Notes: generated by a model not told the origin, from the sequence alone. 64,000 nucleotides of DNA from Candidatus Sulfuritelmatomonas gaucii (GCA_900290245.1 OKRB01000078.1:126280-190279); one strand, 5' to 3'. Counted from the first letter of the stretch, positions 8,102-17,544 are shown. Translations and numbers: made by a program.

Positions 8102-10408
8102 TTATTGCTCCTGGGCAGGAATCACGGTTTTGGCCACGCCCACGTTGTCATAGCGGTCATAAGCACGCACCGTGATCAGATGCTCGCCGATCTTGCCATC
8201 CTCTGCATCCACTGCGATGTGAAATTCGTAATGCTCGCTCTTGGAGTCGGAGAGCATGCCCACCGGATCGACGTATTGCCAGGGGCCGGCGTCGAGGGAG
8301 TACTCGGCATGCGCGACCGGCGACGTCGTATCCACAGCGCTGAAGCTGATGACGAAGGGCTTGCGGCAGTGCGACTGCGCGCAGTTTGCCGGCTGCCCGG
8401 CTGCTTTGAAATCGGTGATCGCCGGCGGCGTGGTGTCGACCACGAAACGATCGCTGATTTTTTCGCCGGTCAGCGCGCCGCCCGGCGTGTGCGAAGGCGC
8501 GTCAGAAGCCACTACCTTTAGTTCGTAACCGCCGTCAGGAATCTGCGTCGCGTCAAAGCTGTATGCTTGATCCTCAATTCCCTTCTTGAGCAGCCACCAT
8601 CCGGCATCGCCGTCGCCCCGGAGATAAACGGAATAAACCAGCTTGTCGCCGTCGGCATCATGTGCAGCCCATCGAGCCGTGATTGCGGTTCGGTCCTTTG
8701 TCGCCTGCAGCGCTGTGGCGCTGCTGGTGTCGTAGGAAACTCCTCCAGAGGTCTGGCCGGCCGACGGGAAGTTGATATTGACGGTCTGGCTCTGGGATGT
8801 GGAAGTTTGCGGATTCAGGCGGGCTCCGGGGACCACCACCAGGTCGTCCATGACGGGCGCCGAGTTTACCGGTAAATAGTCGACACCGACGCTGCCAAGG
8901 TCGCCCTCAGTGTGGAGCACGGCTTTCCACTGCAAAAAGCGTCCTGGCGGCGAAATCACTGATTCACCCTGAAGAGCCTGCCAGTCGCTCCAGCCCCGCA
9001 CCGGCTGCTCCACATTCCCTGTGCGGGTAAGAATCTCGTATCCCGAGGAACCTGGCTCAATTTCGATATGGCCAAAACGCGCAAAGGCTCCGGCATCCAG
9101 AACGTCGCTGGCATATTCGTGCGTCTGCGTCGCGCCCAGTGAATACACGCGGCCCGTATTCCCTGTGCCGATGAACGACGTTGTCGAACCCTGGTTAGAA
9201 GCCAGGCTCAGTCCCTGCTGCGCTTGCAGGTGACCAATGTCGGCGTAGCTGCCGTCGTCTCGAATGCGGAAGATGTGCCCGCGGTTTCCACTGATCGCCA
9301 GCACCCCGTCAGGGCCCGCCGCTAGCGCGTAGACGATGTCGTCCTTGCTGGTCCACAGCGACCGCGGCGCCTGGCCCTCGGTCAGAGCATAGATTTCAGT
9401 ACCCTCGGGCACCGAAGCGCTGGCATTGGCGGCCTGCATCGATTCCGGCTGCACAACCGTGATAGTGATCGAAGCCATTCCCTGCACTGGCAGCGGCGGA
9501 AGCGGATTGTGGCTCTTGTCGCCTACGCTGGCGACGTAGATGGTTCCTTTGGCACCGACGGCGACGCTCGTGATCTCCCTCCGCGGAGCTTCGAACAAAA
9601 CGTAGCCCTTGCCGTGCGCATCAATGCGATACACCAGTCCTGAGCCGTCGGAACCGGCGATCAGGTTCCCGTTTGCGTCCCACGCCAGCGTCCGAATATG
9701 CGCGTCATCGCTCTTGAAAAACAGCTCCGGTGTTGAACCCGCTTTGGCAGGGTCGACGCGATAAATGGCCCCCGGACTCCCCGTGGCAATATAGAGCCGT
9801 CCTTCCTTGTCGAAGGTCAGCGCCCAGATGTAATGGGTCTGGGAACTCGACGCAGCCGCCGGCTTGGCTGCGCCCGTTGCCGTGTCGTCCGCCTTGGCGG
9901 CGTCAAAAACGACCGTGGCGCTGCTTTCATCCAGCTTCGTGGTTGCGTCAGAGTTCAACTTGTAGACCTTGCCGCTTGGCACCGTGGCTGCGTAGACCGC
10001 GCCATCGGGTCCGATGCACAAGGCCTGGACGGTCAGGTCTCTGGTTTCAAAAAGAGTGAATGGCTTTTCGCGTTGCCGCACGCTCAGGCGCAATACTGTT
10101 GCAGGCGAACCGGTGCCGGCTAAGATGCGGCCTTCTCTGCCTTCAGCCAGCGACCAAACGAAACTTGAAGGGGTTGTGGCCAATTCGGTCAGGCCGGGGC
10201 TCGGCCGCAAATGGCCATCGCTCTCAATCGCAACGCCTTCGGGCGTGCCCTTCTCGTACTCCTCCATCTGTGATTGCAGCCACAGGTGGGTGCCCTGGGC
10301 CGCTGCCAAGGAGGCGGTTGAGATGGCCCCTGCCGCCAAGGCGGCAAAGATCACGTTGCAATAGAGAATAGGCAGCGGACGGCGAACGAAGCGGAGAGAA
10401 CCAAGCAT
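8102..10408 (-). CDS. Secreted beta-propeller protein with C-terminal Ig-like domains
   Basis: About 768 residues, exported by an N-terminal signal (RRPLPILYCNVIFAALAAGA to about residue 35). Residues 50-400 hold repeated blades with the NHL/SMP-30-like pattern GPDGAVYAAT, DKEGRLYIATGSPGAIYRVD, DANGNLIAGSDGSGLVYRID and GAKGTIYVAS. The C-terminal third contains fibronectin/Ig-like segments (AHDADGDKLVYSVYLRGD; ITVRAYDRYDNVG). No catalytic motif is seen. The start is uncertain: the ATG at 10408 gives the best signal peptide but has GGAAGA almost touching it; the ATG at 10447 is the alternative. The pairing with a Lol-type permease suggests an envelope job. Confidence 0.8.
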   Translation of the reverse strand: MLGSLRFVRRPLPILYCNVIFAALAAGAISTASLAAAQGTHLWLQSQMEEYEKGTPEGVAIESDGHLRPSPGLTELATTPSSFVWSLAEGREGRILAGTGSPATVLRLSVRQREKPFTLFETRDLTVQALCIGPDGAVYAATVPSGKVYKLNSDATTKLDESSATVVFDAAKADDTATGAAKPAAASSSQTHYIWALTFDKEGRLYIATGSPGAIYRVDPAKAGSTPELFFKSDDAHIRTLAWDANGNLIAGSDGSGLVYRIDAHGKGYVLFEAPRREITSVAVGAKGTIYVASVGDKSHNPLPPLPVQGMASITITVVQPESMQAANASASVPEGTEIYALTEGQAPRSLWTSKDDIVYALAAGPDGVLAISGNRGHIFRIRDDGSYADIGHLQAQQGLSLASNQGSTTSFIGTGNTGRVYSLGATQTHEYASDVLDAGAFARFGHIEIEPGSSGYEILTRTGNVEQPVRGWSDWQALQGESVISPPGRFLQWKAVLHTEGDLGSVGVDYLPVNSAPVMDDLVVVPGARLNPQTSTSQSQTVNINFPSAGQTSGGVSYDTSSATALQATKDRTAITARWAAHDADGDKLVYSVYLRGDGDAGWWLLKKGIEDQAYSFDATQIPDGGYELKVVASDAPSHTPGGALTGEKISDRFVVDTTPPAITDFKAAGQPANCAQSHCRKPFVISFSAVDTTSPVAHAEYSLDAGPWQYVDPVGMLSDSKSEHYEFHIAVDAEDGKIGEHLITVRAYDRYDNVGVAKTVIPAQEQ

Positions 10409-10877
10409 TCTTCCGTTGAGTCTACTAGACTTTGGCGCATTCAGCATGCCGTCGTTTGGCCGATTCCGATGCCCGGCTCGGCATCCGCTCGCTGGCCCTC
10501 CGATTCGTGAAAACGACGACGCAACTCTGCCCGAAGCGTGAGCACCGAACCGTGATTGAGGCCAGGCGAGGACGGAGGCCGGAAGAGGCTCATTTTCGGC
10601 CAAAGAGTGTGAGCCATCGCACAAACTTCATGTGGTGAATTGCCAATCCTGTTTTATCAATACGACTTTTGCACAACTCGCGAGGCATGCTCCACTTTTT
10701 CCCACAAGGGTGTTGCCAGTCGTATTTTTCGAGGACTAGTATTGGCGCTAGTTTCTGAGGCCGCAACCACGGCCCTTGCATTCGCTTCAATATGCATGCA
10801 GTTGTTCTCAAGTTCACAGAGCTTCATCAACCAGCGGCGCATGACAGTTTAGGCGCGCGCGGACGGAGTGTCTCGTC
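10409..10877. other. Intergenic region between divergent genes
   Basis: About 470 nt between the beta-propeller gene (-) and the GvpL/F gene (+). Short ORFs here show no recognisable domain. I see no clear promoter, hairpin or repeat. Confidence 0.5.
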
Positions 10878-11705
10878 ATGGCATGGTATGCCTACTGCAT
10901 CGGCGAAAAACAAGCTTTTCCGGCATTAGCGCGTCATCGTAAACCGGTTCCCATGGAATCGGTCCTTGGAGTCAGTGGCAATCAAGTTTTTCTTTACCCG
11001 GCCAGTGATCTCGCAGTCATCGTCAGCGAGCACAACCCTCAGGAAAGCCTCAATCAAAAGTCCGGCGTTGATCACGCCCGTGTGATCGCCGACTGCTTTC
11101 AACACTCCACCATACTTCCATTCCGCTTCGGCACCGTCTTCAGTGACGATGAGTCATTGCGGAAGTCCATCCGCTCCAATCAGCGCCAGTTTCTCGGCCA
11201 TATCGACAAGCTGCGCGGCAAGACGGAGATGCATTTGAAGATCTTTGTCGACGATTGCTGCGCACGCGAAATCGAACGCCACCTGGGCGGCGAGGGCGTG
11301 GGCCGCGAATATCTGAGCAATCTGCGTGAAAGCGCCTCGCGCGCGCGGGAGCGCCAGACGCGGGCTCGCGCAGTCAGCTTCCAGATGCACCGGTTGTTCC
11401 TGCCTCTCGACGAAGAGGTGAGCTGCCGGCTGATGGACAACGGCAAGATGATGCTCGACATTGCTCATCTCATCGACCGCAAATGCGTCGAGCGGTACCA
11501 TAATAAATTTGTCACCACCAGCGCCATGATGCGCGACTGCCAGATGCAGCTCTCGGGCCCCTGGCCACCGTATCATTTTGTGCACCGCCTCACCCGTACG
11601 GTGCATACGCAGGCTCAAGCGGCAGCGGCAGCGCCCATTCCGGCTGCGATTTCTGCTGACGCCTCGGCTCTCCCTCTCATGGAGCCGGCCGTGGCGCTGG
11701 CTTAG
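10878..11705 (+). CDS. GvpL/GvpF family protein, without other gas-vesicle genes
   Basis: A 275-residue protein matching the GvpL/GvpF family: the N-terminal WYAYCIG strand, GVSGNQVFLYPASDLAVIVSE, the hallmark ILPFRFGTVFSDD at 79-91, the GKTEMHLKIFVDD segment, a helical middle, and the C-terminal LSGPWPPYHF at 225-234. In gas-vesicle clusters, GvpF/L are accessory proteins that bind the GvpA shell subunit or start nucleation. No gvpA, gvpC, gvpN, gvpJ or gvpK gene occurs in this window. The Ala-rich tail after residue 245 is unusual. The role here is unknown. Confidence 0.88.
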   Translation: MAWYAYCIGEKQAFPALARHRKPVPMESVLGVSGNQVFLYPASDLAVIVSEHNPQESLNQKSGVDHARVIADCFQHSTILPFRFGTVFSDDESLRKSIRSNQRQFLGHIDKLRGKTEMHLKIFVDDCCAREIERHLGGEGVGREYLSNLRESASRARERQTRARAVSFQMHRLFLPLDEEVSCRLMDNGKMMLDIAHLIDRKCVERYHNKFVTTSAMMRDCQMQLSGPWPPYHFVHRLTRTVHTQAQAAAAAPIPAAISADASALPLMEPAVALA

Positions 11706-11817
11706 CATCACCAACTCTCCGCAATTCCAAACAGACAAGCTCCGGCCACGGCTGGAGCTTTTCTTTCGATTGTTCTTCGTCTCTCGCAACGCCGCCGCAA
11801 TGTCCTAATCTAGAAGC

Positions 11818-12876
11818 ATGAACGATCAGGTGGTGGATCCGGCACGCGATACCGTCTTCGATCTTCTGGTGGTCGGGGCAGGGCCAACCGGCCTGGCTTG
11901 CGCCATCGAAGCGCAAAAAGCTGGATTTCGCGTGGCGCTGGTTGATAAGGGCTGTATCTGCAATTCCATCTTTGACTACCCCGCGCACATGACGTTTTTT
12001 ACGACTTCAGAACTCCTGGAGATTGGAGGAATCCCCTTCCCCAGCCCAAACGCCAAGCCGACGCGCAACGAAGCGCTCGAATACTACCGGCAGGTCACGG
12101 CATATTACCGGCTCGACGTACGCCAATATCACAAGGTGGAAAGCATCACCGGAGCCGACGGCGATTTCATCGTGCACACAACCGACCGATTTGGCCGTCA
12201 CAGGGATCTGAAAGCCCGAAAGCTCGCGCTTGCCATCGGCTATTACGATCTGCCCAATTGGATGGGCATTCCCGGCGAGACCTTGAGCAAAGTACGCCAC
12301 TATTACCATGATCCGCACCCCTACTTCGGCATGGACGTGGCCGTGATTGGAGGCAAAAACTCGGCGGCGATTGCGGCGTTGGAATTGTGGCGGCATGGCG
12401 CGCGCGTGACGCTTATTCATCGCGGCGCGGGCATGCACCCCCACGTAAAGTACTGGATCAAGCCGGACATTGAAAACCGCATCAAGAACGGCGATGTGAT
12501 GGCATATTTTTCCTCGAAGGTTGCGGAGATCACGCCGGACACGGTTGTGGTCGATACTCCCGCGAGCCGCGAGGTGCTGCACAACGACTTTGTCTTCGCC
12601 ATGACGGGATATCACCCAGATTTCACCTTCCTTGAGCGCCTGGGTGTCCGCTTCGAGGGCAAGGACCGGTGCCCCGCGTGCAACTCCCAGACCTTGGAAA
12701 GCAATGTCCCGGGTATCTACCTGGCTGGCGTCATCGTCGCCGGCTCTCGTACGAACGAGATCTTCATTGAAAACGGCAGGTTTCACGGCCGACAGATTGC
12801 CGCTTCGCTGGTTTCGAAAATCAAGCCGCGGGAGGAGACGCGCGATGCCGTCGCCGCGGGCGACCCGATAGATTGA
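11818..12876 (+). CDS. ypdA: YpdA-type FAD/NAD(P) oxidoreductase (bacillithiol disulfide reductase family)
   Basis: A 352-residue flavoprotein of the thioredoxin-reductase fold. The FAD Rossmann motif is VVGAGPTGLACAIEAQ (19-34), the second dinucleotide motif is AVIGGKNSAAIAALELW, and the end is the FAD-contacting GIYLAGVIVAGSRTNEIFIENG. It matches the YpdA family, whose Firmicute members reduce bacillithiol disulfide. In those, as I recall, the reactive Cys sits in GGGPCG; here that position is Thr24. The typical TrxR CxxC is also absent. A TAATCT box 6 nt before the ATG and no ribosome site suggest a leaderless mRNA. Confidence 0.85.
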   Translation: MNDQVVDPARDTVFDLLVVGAGPTGLACAIEAQKAGFRVALVDKGCICNSIFDYPAHMTFFTTSELLEIGGIPFPSPNAKPTRNEALEYYRQVTAYYRLDVRQYHKVESITGADGDFIVHTTDRFGRHRDLKARKLALAIGYYDLPNWMGIPGETLSKVRHYYHDPHPYFGMDVAVIGGKNSAAIAALELWRHGARVTLIHRGAGMHPHVKYWIKPDIENRIKNGDVMAYFSSKVAEITPDTVVVDTPASREVLHNDFVFAMTGYHPDFTFLERLGVRFEGKDRCPACNSQTLESNVPGIYLAGVIVAGSRTNEIFIENGRFHGRQIAASLVSKIKPREETRDAVAAGDPID

Positions 12877-12936
12877 CGTTACTCGTTTTATAGACTGAAC
12901 CTATTCATTTTTTCAGCGGGGGGTAGGGTCTTGCGC

Positions 12937-14898
12937 ATGCGCTGGTGGCCGCGATCCATTCGCTGGCAAATGCTGGCCAGCCTGGTCGTGCTGGAGGTGC
13001 TTTCGATCGGCCTTTTCGCGGCCGTGCTGGCGCGGCAGCAAATTCATCGAACCAGAGAACGCGCGCAGTACTGGCTGGAGTACGAATCGACTGCCCTGGC
13101 TGATCAATCCGCCGAGGCGCTCGAGCAGCAAAGACCCGAGTGGGTGGATCTGGCGGTGCGAACGATTGTGGAGTCGCCCATCGTGCAGTCGGCCAAAATT
13201 GTCAGCCCGTCGGGTGAAGTCCTTTTTGCTCATGGCGACCGTCCGGAGTCGGGAGAGCTCAGCCCGGTTGAACGCGCGCAAGTCTCCCTTGTTAAGTCCG
13301 GAGAGTCCAGAGTCTTCACGACAACAGGCGGCAAGTGGGAGGCGGTCCGGGCCATCGTTACCGGAAACCATCTGCGCGGTTACGCCTTTGTGACCTTCGA
13401 CCAGAGCGCGGCCCGGCAGCAGCTGGATTCTCTCCTGGGCGACACGGCGATCTTCGGTGTCATCTGGGTTGTGGCGTCCGTGCTGTTGGTGCTCTTGCTG
13501 GCGCGCGCCATTACGCGTCCGCTGGCTGTTCTCCATCGCGGCGCCACTGCACTGATGACCTCGGAGGGGGATCAAGGCCACTTCCCGCTTCCAGTGACCG
13601 TTCACAACGAAATCGGCGACCTGATCGAAACCTTCAATCGCATGGTGGCGTCGCTGGCCGAGCAGCGTGCCGGGTTGAATGACACGCTTTCCCTTCTCGA
13701 CTCCATGTTGGCGAATGCTCCCATCGGCCTGGCGTTCGTCGACCATGGTGCGCGATTTGTGCGCGTTAACCGCGTCTTCGGGGACTTTACTGGAGTTTCC
13801 GTGAGCCGCCATCTGGGGCGAACTCTGCGCGACCTGCTGCCGCAACCGGTGGCAAGCGAGATGGAAGCCGCGGTGCAGCGTGTCTTTTCAACCGAGGAAC
13901 CCGTCCGCAACCTCGAACTCAATGGCGCAGGTGCCAAGCCGAGCCGCCCGTGGACCTGGCTAATGAATGCTTACCCGGTCAGAACCATGCCGAACCAGGT
14001 GCGTTGGGTGGGAATCATCGTGCTCGACGCAAGCGAGCGCAAACGCAGCGAGGAAGCCCTGCGTCGAAGCGAAAAGCTGGCCGTGACCGGGCGCCTTGCC
14101 GCGTCGATTGCTCACGAAATCAACAACCCTCTCGAAGCAATTACCAACCTCCTTTTCCTCCTGCGCAATTTCAGCGAACTTCCCGAGGCGGCGCAGGAGT
14201 ACGTGACCATGACCGAATACGAGGTGCGGCGCATTGCTGAGATCACGCAGCAGACCCTTCGCTTCTACCGGCAACCGACGCAGCCCGCGCGCACTGCACT
14301 GGCCGAGCTGCTCGATTCGGTGCTGGGCCTTTACCAGGGCCGCATCAACACTCTCGACCTGCGCGTCGAGCGGGACTACGACCGCGAGATGACTTTGTTC
14401 TGCTTTGCCGGCGAAATCCGCCAGGTGTTCGCGAACCTGGTCGGGAACGCCATCGACGCGAGCACTGCGGGCGGCCGTTTACTGGTGCGCGCGCGGCGTT
14501 CGCATGATTGGAAGAACCTCGGGCAGACAGGAGTCCGATTTGCCATTGCGGACACAGGCTGCGGCATGGAGCCGGAGGTCCGCGAGCATATCTTCGAGGC
14601 CTTTTTCACCACAAAGGAAGTAACTGGAACTGGGCTCGGCCTTTGGGTGAGTCATGAGATCATCCTCAAGCACAATGGCCTGGTGCGCGTACGCAGCCGG
14701 GCAGCGTCTTCTGATTCCGAGCAGGCGTCAAAGCCATTCGGGACGGTGTTCCAGCTGTTTATTCCGGACAACCCGAATCTGGCCGGCGCGCTAAGTTCGA
14801 CAGTGGATTGTACGGGCGACTCGCCGGAACCGCTGGCGGCCAGTTCCGGCGACTTGGCAGCGGTACGCCCCGTCCATGATGCAGCTCCATTTGAATGA
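12937..14898 (+). CDS. Membrane sensor histidine kinase (HAMP-PAS-HisKA-HATPase)
   Basis: About 653 residues. TM1 is near 9-31, an extracytoplasmic sensor spans about 32-165, and TM2 near 170-192 leads into a HAMP linker (ARAITRPLAVLHRGA). A PAS domain covers about 245-365. The dimerisation helix carries the phosphoacceptor His393 in ASIAHEINNPLEA. The ATPase domain has the N-box NLVGNAIDAS, G1 DTGCGM and G2 GTGLGL. No response regulator lies beside it, so it is an orphan here. The ATG at 12937 is preferred over the TTG at 12931 because of spacing to GGTAGGG. The tail after the ATPase (about 610-653) is unconserved. Confidence 0.92.
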   Translation: MRWWPRSIRWQMLASLVVLEVLSIGLFAAVLARQQIHRTRERAQYWLEYESTALADQSAEALEQQRPEWVDLAVRTIVESPIVQSAKIVSPSGEVLFAHGDRPESGELSPVERAQVSLVKSGESRVFTTTGGKWEAVRAIVTGNHLRGYAFVTFDQSAARQQLDSLLGDTAIFGVIWVVASVLLVLLLARAITRPLAVLHRGATALMTSEGDQGHFPLPVTVHNEIGDLIETFNRMVASLAEQRAGLNDTLSLLDSMLANAPIGLAFVDHGARFVRVNRVFGDFTGVSVSRHLGRTLRDLLPQPVASEMEAAVQRVFSTEEPVRNLELNGAGAKPSRPWTWLMNAYPVRTMPNQVRWVGIIVLDASERKRSEEALRRSEKLAVTGRLAASIAHEINNPLEAITNLLFLLRNFSELPEAAQEYVTMTEYEVRRIAEITQQTLRFYRQPTQPARTALAELLDSVLGLYQGRINTLDLRVERDYDREMTLFCFAGEIRQVFANLVGNAIDASTAGGRLLVRARRSHDWKNLGQTGVRFAIADTGCGMEPEVREHIFEAFFTTKEVTGTGLGLWVSHEIILKHNGLVRVRSRAASSDSEQASKPFGTVFQLFIPDNPNLAGALSSTVDCTGDSPEPLAASSGDLAAVRPVHDAAPFE

Positions 14899-14919
14899 AA
14901 ATTTTCCTCCTGCCGGAGC

Positions 14920-14958
14920 TTGACAACGGCGGATTTGATGTGTTACATACAGTAACAC
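14920..14958 (+). promoter_or_regulatory. blaI promoter with overlapping palindromic operator
   Basis: TTGACA at 14920-14925 is followed after 17 nt by TTACAT. A perfect 7-bp inverted repeat, GTGTTAC-N5-GTAACAC (14940-14958), covers the -10 region and ends one base before the blaI ATG. A further GTAACAC half-site lies at 14967-14973, inside the gene. BlaI/MecI dimers bind palindromes of this kind, so autorepression is likely. Confidence 0.7.
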
Positions 14959-14959
14959 T

Positions 14960-15394
14960 ATGACCGGTAACACCAACCTCGAACACGACCCTGCCGATCT
15001 TGGCGAACTGGAGCGCGACCTTCTGCTCCTTGTCTGGCGGCTTGGCAGCACCACCGCCGACCAGGTTCGCGAGGCACTCGGCCGTCCTCTGAAAGACTCG
15101 ACGATCCGAACTGTTTTGCGGCGCCTCGAAGAGAAAGGCTATCTGGCGCATTCGCTGGAGAATCGTGCGTTCGTCTATCGTCCTGCAGAATCACCGCAAC
15201 TCGTCGCGGGTCGCGCCGTCAAGCGTATCGTCGACTGGTTTTGCGCAGGATCGGTGGAGGCCCTGCTCGTTGGCATGGTCGACTCAAAGGTCCTGGACAG
15301 GCGGGAGCTGCAGCGCCTGGCAAATCGCATTGCTGCTCCTCAGGCAACTCACACGGAGCGAAAATCCGCTCGCAAGAAGGAGGTTAAGCCATGA
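14960..15394 (+). CDS. BlaI/MecI/CopY-family transcriptional repressor
   Basis: A 144-residue repressor with the BlaI winged-helix pattern: LGELERDLLLLVWRLGSTTADQVRE, the recognition region KDSTIRTVLRRLEEKGYLAH, and the wing with NRAFVYRP. A C-terminal dimerisation helix bundle follows. In the best known cases BlaI is cleaved after BlaR1 senses a ligand at the membrane. Here it sits under its own palindrome. Its stop overlaps the start of the M56 peptidase gene (ATGA), the usual paired layout. The regulated ligand need not be a beta-lactam. Confidence 0.92.
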   Translation: MTGNTNLEHDPADLGELERDLLLLVWRLGSTTADQVREALGRPLKDSTIRTVLRRLEEKGYLAHSLENRAFVYRPAESPQLVAGRAVKRIVDWFCAGSVEALLVGMVDSKVLDRRELQRLANRIAAPQATHTERKSARKKEVKP

Positions 15395-17544
15395 CTGGTT
15401 CGCTGTTGCCCATCTTGCTTGAATCGGCGATGCGCGCGTTGATTGCTGCCGCTGCCATCTGGGCGGGTCTGCGTGTCTTTCGCGTCAGGAACGTGCCGGC
15501 ACAGAAGTCTGCCTGGGGACTGATGCTGATGGCAGCTCTCGCCATGCCGCTGATGATGCGTCCCTCGTGGCTTCCGGCTTGGGCCTCGGTCAAATTGCCT
15601 GCGTCGTTGCTGTCGGCAAGAACGTCGCACGCCGCAACAGCCGCAGTCGTATCTCGCACCGCGTCAGAGCTGGATACTCTCGAGGCTGAAATGCGGGAGC
15701 AAGTCGCGGACGAGGCATCAAGCCTTCAGCCCGCACCGCCAGCTTCGATTGCCAAGCCAGGTGCGCCGTCAGATTACGAGCCTGAGAGCACGCCCACATC
15801 AACGGCGCCGACGCTGCAGCAACCTGGAACTCATTCATCCCCAACGCTTACCTCGCTGCTCACTCCCGAGCGCATGCTGGCCGCCGCCTGGAATCTTTAT
15901 CTCGGCGTCTGCGCCTTCCTGCTTGTGCGGTTGCTTTGGGGCTTGGCGCTTTCGTTCTCGCTCTGGAAACGAGCAAAACCCGTCGACACTCCACTCGAGC
16001 TTGACTTCCCTGCTCCCATCCGCGTGCGCTCGAGCTCCCTGATCGGCTCACCGGTCAATATTGGTTCGGGGATCCTTCTGCCCGCGGACTACGCGGAATG
16101 GGACGAAGAGAAACTGCGCGTGGTGTTAGCCCACGAGCTCTCCCACATCCGCCAGCGCGACTTTTATCTGCAGTTCCTGGCCGGCTTCTACGCGGCCCTC
16201 ACCTGGTTCAGCCCGCTGGGCTGGTGGCTGAAGCGCAAGCTCTCCGATCTGGGCGAGGCCATCAGCGACCGCGCCGGCCTCGCGGTGGCTAAGAGTCCGT
16301 CGGCCTATGCCGGACTGCTTCTTGAGTTCGCGGCTCTTCCGCGCCCAACCCTGAATGGAGTCGCCATGGCACACTCTCGGAACCTCTCTCATCGCATTGA
16401 GCGCCTGCTCAACGAAGCGAGCTTTCGTCTTGCCTTTACCGGCAGGCGTCGCGCTCTACTCACCGTGCTGATCTCTTTTGTGCTGATCGCCGCGACGGCG
16501 ATGGTTCGTGTCGAGGCTGCTTCAGCTCCGCAACAGGCGAGCTCCTCGCAGGCCGCACTGCTGCAGAATCAGGCACCCTCTTCAGCGGCCGTGACGGGCC
16601 AGTCCACTCCCGAGCCGGCGCAGGTAACCGATTCGGCGGCAGGACAGGCGCCGGCGCCTGCAGCGAGCCGGGAGCCTGCTCCCGCACCGCCGATGCCAGC
16701 CGCCGCTCCCAACACGGCCCCCGAGGCATCGCCTGCTCCCGCGGGCCCGCAAGCCCCTGAAGCCGGCATGCAAGAACCGCTGCCGGTAATGCCTCAAATG
16801 CCGCCCATGCCCCGCATTCATGTCGACGTCAACATTCCGGAACTAGCGTTCAAAGCGGAGATGTATGACGATGCCGGCCGGGGGCGCTGCTTCGGGGATG
16901 GTGACAGCTACGCGATCGTGGGCGACCCCGGGACCAAAACCCGATTTTGTGGTGACTGGGACGATGAAGGTTCGAGAGACGTCGACAAAGCGCGAAGCGC
17001 CGCGCACGGACACTTCCTGCTGTTCCGCCATGAAGGAAAGCTCTACATCGTCGACGATCCTGCCACCGTGACCCAGCTCGAGGCCATGGACATGGCAAGA
17101 CAGGATTTGAGCGACCAGATGCGCGCGCTGAGCAAACAGATGCGCGATGCCGGCCAGCAGGCGCGTGAGGCGGCGCGCAAGGCGCGCGAAACAGCCGACA
17201 ATCTTCCCGCGCCCGACTTGTCAAAGGAGATTGCCGCGCTGGATGCGACCGCCGCAAGCCTGAAAGATAAGCAGGGCGGCACGGTGAGCCGCCAGCAGCT
17301 CCAGGAGTTGCAGCGCGAGATTGGGGAGCTCCAGCGCCGCGTGTTCCAGGCGGAGTTCGGCAACATGAACATGAAAGAGTTCAGCGGCGACATGGCGAAA
17401 TTTGGCGAGGAACAAGGCAAGTACGGCGAGCAGATGGGAAAGCTGGGTGCGCAGATGGGCCAGACTGTGCGCGAAAACAACGACAAAATCCGATCGATCA
17501 TCGACGAAAGCCTGAAGGAAGGCAAGGCGCGGCCGGTGAATTGA
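15391..17544 (+). CDS. BlaR1/MecR1-like M56 membrane metallopeptidase with long C-terminal extension
   Basis: A 717-residue partner of the adjacent BlaI repressor. N-terminal membrane helices, a Pro/Ala-rich loop, the zinc site HELSH at 248-252 (LAHELSHIRQRDF) and the downstream ISDRAG box identify an M56 peptidase. After a helix near 350-375 (ALLTVLISFVLIAATA) comes an Ala/Pro linker (about 376-470). The periplasmic tail has no penicillin-binding SxxK. Instead there is a small domain (GDSYAIVGD..LLFRHEGKLYIVDD) and a long Gln/Arg/Ala coiled coil (about 570-710). The signal sensed is therefore probably not a beta-lactam bound in BlaR1 fashion. Confidence 0.9.
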   Translation: MTGSLLPILLESAMRALIAAAAIWAGLRVFRVRNVPAQKSAWGLMLMAALAMPLMMRPSWLPAWASVKLPASLLSARTSHAATAAVVSRTASELDTLEAEMREQVADEASSLQPAPPASIAKPGAPSDYEPESTPTSTAPTLQQPGTHSSPTLTSLLTPERMLAAAWNLYLGVCAFLLVRLLWGLALSFSLWKRAKPVDTPLELDFPAPIRVRSSSLIGSPVNIGSGILLPADYAEWDEEKLRVVLAHELSHIRQRDFYLQFLAGFYAALTWFSPLGWWLKRKLSDLGEAISDRAGLAVAKSPSAYAGLLLEFAALPRPTLNGVAMAHSRNLSHRIERLLNEASFRLAFTGRRRALLTVLISFVLIAATAMVRVEAASAPQQASSSQAALLQNQAPSSAAVTGQSTPEPAQVTDSAAGQAPAPAASREPAPAPPMPAAAPNTAPEASPAPAGPQAPEAGMQEPLPVMPQMPPMPRIHVDVNIPELAFKAEMYDDAGRGRCFGDGDSYAIVGDPGTKTRFCGDWDDEGSRDVDKARSAAHGHFLLFRHEGKLYIVDDPATVTQLEAMDMARQDLSDQMRALSKQMRDAGQQAREAARKARETADNLPAPDLSKEIAALDATAASLKDKQGGTVSRQQLQELQREIGELQRRVFQAEFGNMNMKEFSGDMAKFGEEQGKYGEQMGKLGAQMGQTVRENNDKIRSIIDESLKEGKARPVN

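Noticed and set aside
10878..11705. Remnant of a full gas-vesicle cluster
   Set aside because: No gvp fragments can be seen in the flanking non-coding DNA; the gene looks intact and isolated.
14960..17544. Beta-lactam resistance operon
   Set aside because: No beta-lactamase gene is adjacent, and the M56 protein lacks the penicillin-sensor domain.
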